A stretch of 6,122 nt of DNA, taken from the NCBI GenBank assembly GCA_945983195.1, contig CAMFSS010000142.1, positions 1-6,122 of the forward strand, in the 5' to 3' direction. A program made the translations under genes and the position numbers. Shown here piece by piece: positions 1 through 5,725 of the stretch. Below the pieces are notes generated by a model. That model saw only the letters and a list, made by a program, of their open reading frames with translations, was not told the origin of the DNA and made no database searches. Positions within the stretch are counted from its first letter, which is position 1; every line of letters starts with the position of its first letter. This DNA is from an uncultured Prevotellaceae bacterium. Its GTDB lineage: Bacteria; Bacteroidota; Bacteroidia; Bacteroidales; Muribaculaceae.

Positions 1-202
1 CGTTAGTTACTGCGAATTTTTTTAGCATTTAAATTTTATTTTGAATATTGATTGATATTTTATAAATTATCTTGATTCCGTAAAATATTTACGGCAAAAA
101 ACATCAATTATGCCTTAAAAATATTTTTCAATAACACAAATGGGCGTATATCGTCTAAAAATTACGTCATTCGGTTCCAGCAAAAACTATCAATAACATA
201 TA
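1..202. other. AT-rich non-coding stretch at the left edge
   Basis: The 202 bases downstream of the M23 gene are markedly more AT-rich than the genes and have no coding frame I would defend. They hold a perfect 7-bp inverted repeat (78-94), described separately, and a 12-base self-complementary AAAAATATTTTT at 117-128 that may be mere low complexity. I found no terminator with a T-run, no Bacteroides-type promoter with correct spacing, and no RNA gene. It probably separates this transcript from the next unit of the element. Confidence 0.6.
78..94. repeat. Perfect short inverted repeat in the left intergenic region
   Basis: CCGTAAA (78-84) and TTTACGG (88-94) are exact reverse complements around a 3-base ATA centre. 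No T-run follows on either strand, so it is a poor intrinsic terminator. The small symmetric form would fit a binding site for a dimeric regulator as well as a hairpin. In AT-rich DNA part of the match may be chance, though the CCG/CGG ends are less expected. Confidence 0.5.
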
Positions 203-964
203 TCATAATACGATTCTGTTATAGATGGTTTTGCTTAGCTTCAATAAATGTATAGGGTTGATACTACATCGTCTGAAAGTGGCTTTGATGTGAAGGTGGG
301 GGTTGGAACTTTTGCCGGTGTTGCCGCTGCGAGCCACTATGTCGCCGGAGAGTATGCAGTCGCCATTGGTGACGTGGATTCGGGAGAGGTGCATATAGGT
401 GACTTCAAGGTCGGGGCCGTGCTGCAAGGTTACATACTTGCCGGCGGATAGGGTGATTCCCACTTCGGTTACTGTGCCGTCGAGCATTGCATAGACAGGC
501 TCGTAATTGGCTGCGAGGTCGATGCCGTTGTGGAAACGCCAGTCCTTGTAAATAGGGTGTCGGCGCATACCGTAAGGCGAGGTGATGCGGATTCTTCGCA
601 ACGGCAAGGAGAATCGTGCGCGGCCATTTTTGTGGTAGTCTTTATCTCCCGCATCACGTTCACCTGAGAATGAAACTCTGTTGCCATCATTATTTGAAGA
701 TGCGTTCTCAGAATGTGAAGCAGCATTGCCTTGAAAATCGGAAGACGGTAAGTTTTCAGCGGAATTACCTTGCGTAGTCTCAGATATTTCTTCTGAATAT
801 GGGACCTTTTGACCATCTGAGGCGGTGCTTTGCTGTTCCACTTGCACCGGCTTCGGTTTCTGTCCGATTGGGACAGTGAAGAATTGGGCTTTGACCTCTC
901 CGCTGAGGATCAAAGCCACAATCACAATAAACGTGCAATGCGTAAAAATGCCGGCCATAACCAT
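203..964 (-). CDS. Secreted M23 (LytM/lysostaphin-type) peptidase
   Basis: This is a 253-residue predicted zinc metallopeptidase cutting peptide crosslinks in peptidoglycan. Residues 1-26 form a signal peptide (cleavage likely after VKA), 27-115 a hydrophilic Ser/Asn/Glu-rich linker, and about 118-245 the M23 domain. The zinc and catalytic residues are present: H145 and D149 in FHNGIDLAA, H192 in YMHLS, and H223 and H225 in PHLHI. SPYGMRRHPI (129-138) and GNTGKSSNPHLH (214-225) are typical of active family members. Its place right after the coupling protein gene suggests it opens the cell wall for the transfer channel, as lysozyme-like or M23 enzymes do in other conjugation systems; this role is inferred. 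The residues after 240 are unlike the family and AT-rich. A general wall-remodelling enzyme is the alternative. Confidence 0.88.
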   Translation of the reverse strand: MVMAGIFTHCTFIVIVALILSGEVKAQFFTVPIGQKPKPVQVEQQSTASDGQKVPYSEEISETTQGNSAENLPSSDFQGNAASHSENASSNNDGNRVSFSGERDAGDKDYHKNGRARFSLPLRRIRITSPYGMRRHPIYKDWRFHNGIDLAANYEPVYAMLDGTVTEVGITLSAGKYVTLQHGPDLEVTYMHLSRIHVTNGDCILSGDIVARSGNTGKSSNPHLHIKATFRRCSINPIHLLKLSKTIYNRIVL

Positions 965-973
965 CCTAATTTC

Positions 974-979
974 CCTCCT
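974..979 (-). promoter_or_regulatory. Shine-Dalgarno site of the M23 peptidase gene
   Basis: The minus strand reads AGGAGG, then 9 nt, then the ATG at 964. A second ATG at 958 is 15 nt away and less well placed, so 964 is preferred. The site lies in the 33-nt gap after the coupling protein gene, consistent with one transcript for both. Confidence 0.8.
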
Positions 980-997
980 GAAAATTATATAAGCCTT

Positions 998-2665
998 TTA
1001 CCTTGTCTTAAAGCGCTGAATCTCAGCTATCATCTCCTTCACCTCCTCACCAACGCGGCAGAAATTCTGATACAGGATACGCTCACGCTCCTCAATCGAA
1101 CCGAAATGGTAGAACTCCGGGATTCTCACCTCCGCCTTTTCCTCGGCGGCGATTTCAGCCATATTGAAATCGGTCTTGCAAAAGAATTTGCTCGTCCTGA
1201 ACTCCTCCGACTCCTGGATATTCATTTTGTCGTTCAATCCAGTCTTGGTGGCAACGAAGTCACGGGCAGTCTGTCCGCATATCCAGCCAGTCGGCATATC
1301 CGAGATTTTGCTTGCAGGCACAAGGCTGTCCATGTTCTCATTGAGGTTGATTGAGGTCTTTTCGCGGTCGATGGTCATTCCCTTCTTGATTTGCTTCACC
1401 TTGCCGAAGATGTCATTCGAGAGCCATTCCAGCGTCTCTTTCGAGCGAGCCGAACCGCTCACAACATTGCCTACGGTGGTGATGATTTTCTGCATACCCA
1501 CCTTGCCATAGTCAGCCTCAAGCTGCGGAAGCTCCTGAAAGCCAAGCGTCACGCTCACCTTGTTACTTCGTGCCGTACCTATCAATCGGTCAATCTTGTG
1601 GAAATAGAGTGTCGGCAGCTCATCAACGATGATGCTCACCGGCACATTCTTTCCCTGCCCTGTATTCACTCGCGTGACAAGACGGTTGAGAATCAGCGCA
1701 TTGAGAGCACCGATGATGCTCTCCATCTCCGGGTCATTGGCGATAATCAGATAGCTCGGATTCTCCGGGTCACTGACCTGCAAATCAAAGTCATCGCCGT
1801 CGCGGTGGAACACACTAAATGACTCATTAGTCGCTAATCTTGAGGAATATACGCGCAGCGTACCTATCATTCCTTCAAGTTGCTCCATCGCTTTGTTCTG
1901 CATTGCGGTCTGGAAGGGGCCGAGGAGAGGGGCTACTTCGGGGTCGGTGGCGAGGACCTCGAAGATGGTCTGGTAGTCCTGATTGAGGAAGGAGAGGACG
2001 TGGGGCATGTCGGAGTATTTCCCGAGCCAGTAGGCGGGCTTCACCTCAAGTGTCATTTCAGCGTCGGCAAACACGCGCCCGGTCAGCTTCTCGCGCCCCG
2101 TGTCGCGCTCCACAGCATACTCCGCATAGAGCTTACGCCCGCTTGAATCGTACGGCTCCTTCCTGAAATTCACGAAGAAATAAAGACAGGCGGCAAGGAA
2201 GTTGACCGCCGAAGTCTGGAAGAACTGGTCGGAGCCGCCACCGCCTTCCTTTCTGCCTTTCTGCAACGATTCGAGCAGCGTCTCGGCGGTCTCCGAAGCC
2301 GCCGCAAGGTTGTTGATATATTTGCACTGGATAGGATTGACACGGCACGACCGGTTTACATCCACGAAGTTTATCACACGGAACTTGCAGCCCTTCGGCA
2401 ATTTGTCCTCTGCCTTGTTCTTCAGATAGTTATAATACGCCTTATTGGCAAGTGTAGGATACTTGTAGTCATATATTACCATCGCAAAGCCCTTTGCGGA
2501 GTGCTGGCGGATAAACGGCTCGATGATTGAAAACGTCTTGCCCGAACCCGGCGTACCGACCACCCAAGTGCCGCGGAACGGATTGGAGATTGACACAAAC
2601 CCCTTGCGGAACTTTCCCTTGTGGTAGAAGCGCATAGGGATATTCACCGAATACTTGTTCACCAC
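998..2665 (-). CDS. mobC: MobC/TraG-type type IV coupling protein, ATPase part (separated from its membrane module)
   Basis: This is the cytoplasmic motor of a VirD4/TraG-family coupling protein, which feeds relaxase-bound DNA into the mating channel by ATP hydrolysis. Counting from the GTG at 2665 it is 555 residues. Walker A is GTPGSGKT (37-44), Walker B is SIIVDEL (344-350, D348 and E349), and a sensor-like GFQELPQLE follows near 375-383. Other family blocks are ETAETLLESLQKG (125-137), IANDPEMESIIGALNALILN (308-327) and SGSARSKETLEWLSNDIFGK (403-422). All look intact, so decay beyond the upstream TAG is not evident. No ATG lies between that TAG and here; the GTGs at 2665 or 2662, or the ATG at 2635, are the available starts, none with a Shine-Dalgarno. 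The true coding frame therefore probably begins at 3184. The M23 gene follows after 33 nt. Confidence 0.88.
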   Translation of the reverse strand: MVNKYSVNIPMRFYHKGKFRKGFVSISNPFRGTWVVGTPGSGKTFSIIEPFIRQHSAKGFAMVIYDYKYPTLANKAYYNYLKNKAEDKLPKGCKFRVINFVDVNRSCRVNPIQCKYINNLAAASETAETLLESLQKGRKEGGGGSDQFFQTSAVNFLAACLYFFVNFRKEPYDSSGRKLYAEYAVERDTGREKLTGRVFADAEMTLEVKPAYWLGKYSDMPHVLSFLNQDYQTIFEVLATDPEVAPLLGPFQTAMQNKAMEQLEGMIGTLRVYSSRLATNESFSVFHRDGDDFDLQVSDPENPSYLIIANDPEMESIIGALNALILNRLVTRVNTGQGKNVPVSIIVDELPTLYFHKIDRLIGTARSNKVSVTLGFQELPQLEADYGKVGMQKIITTVGNVVSGSARSKETLEWLSNDIFGKVKQIKKGMTIDREKTSINLNENMDSLVPASKISDMPTGWICGQTARDFVATKTGLNDKMNIQESEEFRTSKFFCKTDFNMAEIAAEEKAEVRIPEFYHFGSIEERERILYQNFCRVGEEVKEMIAEIQRFKTR

Positions 2666-2713
2666 CGCTTCGGATGCCTGCTCGAAACTCTCGAACTCGA
2701 AGTTGAAACGGTC

Positions 2714-2716
2714 CTA
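2714..2716 (-). other. In-frame amber codon interrupting the coupling protein gene
   Basis: The minus strand reads GTG TAG GAC CGT TTC AAC. No base is gained or lost: the N-terminal part, this codon, 16 sense codons and the downstream part at 2665 are all in one frame, and together would make 728 codons. From memory of related proteins this position is usually Lys within a motif like LLKDRFNFE, so AAG to TAG is the simplest origin; CAG to TAG is possible. The six other genes in the window end in TAA (three, counting the downstream part of this gene) or TGA (three), so TAG is not otherwise used as a terminal stop here. Confidence 0.9.
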
Positions 2717-3184
2717 CACAAGACCGTCTATTAGCAACAACGCCACGTTGTCGAGTGATACGTGCACAAGGATAACGCCGACAAGCGACACCTCCATATA
2801 GCACCACACATTCCACGGAATGCCAGCCCAGGAGGCGCAATCTGATATGTTGTACAGCCACACCGCAACGAGGAGCAACAGCAGCCCGAAGCAGAGAGGA
2901 TATACCACCTGCCTCATGGCGTTGAACTCCAGGTTTTTCTTGTTGCGTGTGCCGATGCAGGTGATGCAGATGAGCAGCAGCGTGACAAGCTTGCTCATAG
3001 TCAGATGCCCTGGGGCATATATGCTCCACTGGCGTATGCGTGCGTGCAGGTCACAGACTATGTTTCCCCAGCCACTGAGAATATCAGGCGTTAGCGCGTA
3101 GGCGAAGAACTCCATCAGCAGCGACACATACACAAGGCTGCGGAACATCTTGTAGAAACCCTGTAATTCCTTGCTTTCTTCCAT
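2714..3184 (-). CDS. mobC: MobC/TraG-type coupling protein, N-terminal membrane part (YWFCY domain), cut short by an in-frame TAG
   Basis: These 156 residues match the N-terminal membrane module (YWFCY domain) of Bacteroidales conjugal coupling proteins. Four hydrophobic segments are visible, near residues 14-33, 63-79, 92-112 and 124-144, joined by short polar loops. Typical wording includes GFYKMFRSLVY, LLLICITCIGTRNKKNLEF and WCYMEVSLVGVILVH. In an intact protein this module anchors the VirD4-like ATPase in the inner membrane beside the type IV channel. Here the frame meets TAG at 2716-2714 after IDGLV, yet the same frame continues with DRFNFEFESFEQ and then the ATPase part, as in a full-length protein. 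The fragment is therefore one half of a broken gene, or the upstream product if the stop is partly read through. The start at 3184 has only a weak AAAG-like site upstream. Confidence 0.82.
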   Translation of the reverse strand: MEESKELQGFYKMFRSLVYVSLLMEFFAYALTPDILSGWGNIVCDLHARIRQWSIYAPGHLTMSKLVTLLLICITCIGTRNKKNLEFNAMRQVVYPLCFGLLLLLVAVWLYNISDCASWAGIPWNVWCYMEVSLVGVILVHVSLDNVALLLIDGLV

Positions 3185-3251
3185 ATTTCTTTATGATAGT
3201 GTGTTACAGAAAATCAGTAGAGAATACCGTGATACGTTGGAGAGAATCACT

Positions 3252-3289
3252 AAAAACGGAGCGCACAGTCCCGACAGTCCATGCGCTCC
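3252..3289 (-). terminator. Rho-independent terminator candidate between fimbrillin and coupling protein genes
   Basis: A perfect 8-bp inverted repeat, GGAGCGCA (3289-3282) and TGCGCTCC (3265-3258) on the minus strand, is followed by G and then TTTTT (3256-3252). The stem is GC-rich and the T-run lies only on the leftward side, as expected for terminating the fimbrillin transcript. The 16-nt loop is long and contains the hexamer CAGTCC twice (plus strand, 3266-3271 and 3275-3280). If it works, the coupling protein gene needs its own promoter in the roughly 65 nt before 3184, where I see no convincing one, or depends on read-through. Confidence 0.65.
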
Positions 3290-3300
3290 ATAGTACATTC

Positions 3301-3333
3301 AGAAAGCCCGACCCTCACTCATAAAAGCCGGGC
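3301..3333 (-). terminator. First hairpin after the fimbrillin gene (weak terminator candidate)
   Basis: Eight nt after the fimbrillin stop, the leftward transcript can form a 7-bp stem. GCCCGGC (3333-3327) pairs with GUCGGGC (3312-3306), including one G-U wobble, with a 14-nt loop and then UUUCU. The wobble exists only on the minus-strand transcript; on the plus strand it would be an A-C mismatch, so the hairpin favours leftward transcription. The U-run is short, so alone it would be a weak terminator. Confidence 0.5.
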
Positions 3334-3341
3334 CTGACGGC

Positions 3342-4268
3342 TCAGACGATTACGGGTACAATGTCCTTGCTTCCGCCGTCGGTCCACGCCTCTATGGTTG
3401 CAGAAGATACGGAGAGGGCATTGGACTTCAGGGTCACGTTGTAGGTGTAGGTATATCCGCCCTGCCAGGTGCCTGTGCCGAGCGAACCGCTCAGGTAGTG
3501 CTCGGTGGCAAGACCCTCGTTGACGCGCACTACCACTTCGCCGATAGCCTGTTCGGGTATGAGGAGGGTGTAGGTGCGGACGTGGTTTGCAGTGTCATCA
3601 ACAGGATTTGTCATGTCGAAGTCCTTGATGGTGGTACCCTTCTTAACCTCGCCGGTAAGCACATTGAAGCTGCCGTTGCTGCACAGAGAGGCAAGAAAAG
3701 CCGCCGTGGACTTGATCTTCGAGCCGGAAACAGTGCCGAACACGTCATCGGCATTGTAGCCGTCGGAAGCCGAAGTGCGGAGGTTGATCACCAGTCGCGC
3801 CATCTTGTGCTTGAACTTCAGGTTAAGCACCGGATTGGCGTGCGTTGCAGAGCCGGTGGCAAACATGAAGTCGTTGCGCTTCTGAGCCGTGGGATTGGCA
3901 TCAGCCTGCACGGTGAACGTGATAAGGTTCTCCGGGGTCGATGCGCTGTAGGGATAGTAGGCGGTGAAGCTGTGTGTGCCGCCGTCGATGATGTAGTCCT
4001 TACCTACGGTAGGCGTGAACGCACCGGCCGCGGTGGCGGTGGTGTAACGCTTGTTGTAGATGAAGTCCGACGACAGTCCGATGGCATCGCCGGCCTCCCA
4101 CGAAGTGTTGATTGCACGGGAATCATCACCGATGGTTCCGTTAACGATAAGTTCCGCACCGTTGTTTCCGCCGTTGGGAACGTCAGACATTGTGCAGTCG
4201 CTGCTGCAAGCAGTGGAAGCGAGCATCATGGCTGCCGCTCCCATAAGAATCATAAAGTTCTTTTTCAT
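3342..4268 (-). CDS. Fimbrillin family (Mfa1/FimA-like, type V pilus) lipoprotein
   Basis: This is a 308-residue secreted lipoprotein resembling Bacteroidales fimbrillins (Mfa-like family). Residues 1-20 are a signal peptide with a lipobox LASTAC, so Cys21 would be lipidated. Landmarks in order are SWEAGDAIGL (56-65), FTAYYPYS (101-108), DFMFATG (133-139), LKFKHKMARLVINL (150-163), the strand YTYTYNVTLK (272-281), and the terminal ATIEAWTDGG (290-299). Fimbrillins are exported as lipoproteins, trimmed after an Arg near the N terminus, and polymerise by strand exchange. Arg51, just before AINTSW, is a candidate trimming site, but this is inferred by analogy. The ATG at 4268 has an A-rich leader without a Shine-Dalgarno, typical of Bacteroidota. 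The gene lies between traO and the coupling protein gene and has its own terminator candidates. It may be a structural pilin, a tip subunit or a cargo adhesin; the sequence does not decide. Confidence 0.85.
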   Translation of the reverse strand: MKKNFMILMGAAAMMLASTACSSDCTMSDVPNGGNNGAELIVNGTIGDDSRAINTSWEAGDAIGLSSDFIYNKRYTTATAAGAFTPTVGKDYIIDGGTHSFTAYYPYSASTPENLITFTVQADANPTAQKRNDFMFATGSATHANPVLNLKFKHKMARLVINLRTSASDGYNADDVFGTVSGSKIKSTAAFLASLCSNGSFNVLTGEVKKGTTIKDFDMTNPVDDTANHVRTYTLLIPEQAIGEVVVRVNEGLATEHYLSGSLGTGTWQGGYTYTYNVTLKSNALSVSSATIEAWTDGGSKDIVPVIV

Positions 4269-4289
4269 TTTTCTTGTGTTTTTTGTTGG

Positions 4290-4318
4290 TTAATAATGAA
4301 TTTATTTAATCTGTCAAA
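4290..4318 (-). promoter_or_regulatory. Candidate promoter for the fimbrillin gene
   Basis: In the 50-nt gap after traO, running into its stop codon, the minus strand has TTTGACA (4318-4312) and TATTAA (4295-4290). Read as a sigma70-like site, this is TTGACA, 16 nt, TATTAA. Read as a Bacteroides-type site, it has the -33 TTTG with 19-nt spacing to a -7 element that keeps only the initial TA of the TAnnTTTG consensus. A start site about 7 nt downstream would give a very short A-rich leader before the ATG at 4268. The match is partial and the region is AT-rich, so chance is possible. Confidence 0.35.
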
Positions 4319-4822
4319 TCAGTTCACGTTGAATTTCACGCCTACGGCGATTCCGGTGCGGAAAAAGTCCTTACCGTTGATTACCATGTCGGTCTTTATT
4401 TGACCGTAAAGGAACCAGCCGTGCGGCAAGGCGTAGCTGTGCTCATACCCCGCATGTATTCCTCCTATCACCTCGTGCGTGTCGCTGCCGAGCGAACCGC
4501 CGAGACGCATACAGCCGTAGTGGTTGCGTCCGCGTGCCACACAGGGCTTCCATGCCGCGCCGAAGCAGTAGGTGCGGTAGCTGTACCAGAATGAGCGGGC
4601 GCACACACGCTTGTGTACCTCACACTCCTCCCATTTCAGGTAGCCGTTGGCGAAGAACTCCCAGGCATTGTGTCCTTGACCCTCATGTTCCACCGCCACG
4701 GTGGCGTCCCAGCCACGCTCGTAGAGGACACCCGTGCAGGCACTTATTCGTGTGGCGTTACGCTGCGCGGAGGCAGCGACAGAGCAGGCAATCACGGCAA
4801 TGGCAAAAATTATCCTTTTCAT
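4319..4822 (-). CDS. traO: Conjugative transposon protein TraO
   Basis: This is a 167-residue TraO-family protein, thought to be an outer-membrane-associated part of the Bacteroidales conjugation machinery. Residues 1-19 are a signal peptide with likely cleavage after ASA. Cys13 makes a lipobox-like VIAC, but it lies very early, so signal peptidase I is favoured. The mature chain has alternating hydrophobic strands and conserved TraO blocks: CFGAAWKPCVARGRNHYG (86-103), LGGSLGSDTHEVIGGIHAGY (107-126) and FLYGQIKTDMVINGKDFFRT (137-156), ending in VGVKFNV as a beta-barrel-like terminus would. The mature region holds six cysteines (29, 67, 74, 86, 94, 104), an even number that could form periplasmic disulfides; this is inference. 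It starts 3 nt after traN with a strong Shine-Dalgarno and ends in TGA 50 nt before the fimbrillin gene. Confidence 0.88.
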   Translation of the reverse strand: MKRIIFAIAVIACSVAASAQRNATRISACTGVLYERGWDATVAVEHEGQGHNAWEFFANGYLKWEECEVHKRVCARSFWYSYRTYCFGAAWKPCVARGRNHYGCMRLGGSLGSDTHEVIGGIHAGYEHSYALPHGWFLYGQIKTDMVINGKDFFRTGIAVGVKFNVN

Positions 4823-4825
4823 AGT

Positions 4826-5692
4826 TTATTCCTCCTTCAATAAAGACTTGTTGAACGAATCGGCTGAAAGCACGTCCTCGTAGTCGATGCCGAGGGTTAT
4901 GCTACGCCCCGAGATTTGCTTCTCTGTCATCTCTATTGAGAGCACCTTATCGTTGGGGAAGGTCATCTTCCTCACCACAATCACATTTCGGTAGCCCTTG
5001 CGGAACGAGGTGACGGGTTCAAGCAGCATGGCAGGCGTAAGCTCCACAACCTGCGAGTTGGTCGATTTCGATACCTTCCTGTCGGCGAGCTTCACGCGGA
5101 TCTCGTCGATGTCGAAGCGGATATTAGTCCTGTTGTCCACCGAGAAGTCGATGAAGAAATAGTCGCCCGCAGCATAGATGGTGTTCAGTCGCATCACCAT
5201 GCGGTTGGCCTTCGTCGAGACATTGCGGAACTTGGCTGAGCTGTTGATGACCGCCCTTGCCAGACGTGCCATCTCGCTGACAGGCATAGTCACCGCAGGG
5301 TTGTTGTAGGGGGTGCGCTCCTCCGAAAGAATTTGGTGGTCAGTCGTAGCTGCCGTCATCTTCGCGGTGTAGTGCAGAGCATACTGTGTGCGGTAACGCT
5401 CCGTTACGATGGTGATAATGGCAAGCAGCTCACCCTCGGCGTGCAGGTCGTCCTTAGGTTTCAGACGGACAGTGTTGTCGATGGGACGGTCTCCTGCGAC
5501 CTTGTCGGTGGAAATGTCCACAAACCTTACGGGTTCTGAGGCGGTTATCACCGTGGTGACACTGCCGTTGATGAAAAGCTGTGGCATTGGGGTGCCGGGA
5601 ACTTCAGCCCGCGCACCCGCAAAGCCGAATACCACAGCGGACAAAGCAAGAAATGAACGAACAATTACAGCATTTAATATCTTCATAATCAT
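4826..5692 (-). CDS. traN: Conjugative transposon protein TraN (DUF4138 family)
   Basis: This is a TraN-type periplasmic or outer-membrane-associated component of the Bacteroidales mating apparatus, usually compared with VirB9. From the ATG at 5692 it is 288 residues, close to the family norm as I recall it. Residues 1-29 form a signal peptide ending ARA before EVPG. The mature part shows family landmarks: EPVRFVDIS with DRPIDNTVRLKP near residues 53-79, a VTERYRTQYALHY strand near 96-108, and the C-terminal half with NRTNIRFDIDEIRVKLADRK and closing strands ending ITLGIDYEDVL. The frame extends upstream to a TTG at 5713, but that would put seven unlike residues before the signal peptide. The ATG at 5692 or the one at 5686 is more plausible, and neither has a clear Shine-Dalgarno. 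Its last codons carry the Shine-Dalgarno for traO. Confidence 0.88.
   Translation of the reverse strand: MIMKILNAVIVRSFLALSAVVFGFAGARAEVPGTPMPQLFINGSVTTVITASEPVRFVDISTDKVAGDRPIDNTVRLKPKDDLHAEGELLAIITIVTERYRTQYALHYTAKMTAATTDHQILSEERTPYNNPAVTMPVSEMARLARAVINSSAKFRNVSTKANRMVMRLNTIYAAGDYFFIDFSVDNRTNIRFDIDEIRVKLADRKVSKSTNSQVVELTPAMLLEPVTSFRKGYRNVIVVRKMTFPNDKVLSIEMTEKQISGRSITLGIDYEDVLSADSFNKSLLKEE
4831..4837 (-). promoter_or_regulatory. Shine-Dalgarno site for traO inside the 3' end of traN
   Basis: The minus strand reads AAGGAGG, then 8 nt, then the traO ATG at 4822. The site overlaps the last codons of traN and the two genes are separated by only 3 nt, an arrangement typical of translational coupling. 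Strong Shine-Dalgarno sites are uncommon in Bacteroidota, and this one fixes the traO start. Confidence 0.8.
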
Positions 5693-5725
5693 AACAGTTT
5701 TATGGATTAACAATCAGTTATTTTG

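Noticed and set aside
44..59. AATAT/ATATT inverted repeat near the left edge
   Set aside because: Five A/T-only bases per arm in AT-rich DNA give no support for function.
117..128. AAAAATATTTTT palindrome as a terminator or operator
   Set aside because: It consists only of A and T in an AT-rich region and has no GC-rich stem; self-complementarity of this kind is expected by chance.
830..1354. Plus-strand open frame opposite the start of the M23 gene and the end of the coupling protein gene
   Set aside because: It is antisense to two well-supported genes, with no recognisable domain and no plausible start context.
2469..3029. Minus-strand open frame of 186 codons across the junction of the two coupling protein parts
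   Set aside because: It lies out of frame with both conserved parts and is rich in Arg, His and Cys. I considered whether it showed a frameshift, but the two conserved parts are in the same frame, so no frameshift is needed.
3498..4403. Long plus-strand open frame of about 300 codons opposite the fimbrillin gene
   Set aside because: It is antisense to a clear fimbrillin with signal peptide and lipobox, and its translation is low in structure with no family resemblance. It is a GC-driven shadow frame.
5693..5713. Extended traN start at TTG 5713
   Set aside because: It would add seven polar residues before a normal signal peptide and use a rare start, while ATGs at 5692 and 5686 sit right at the signal peptide.
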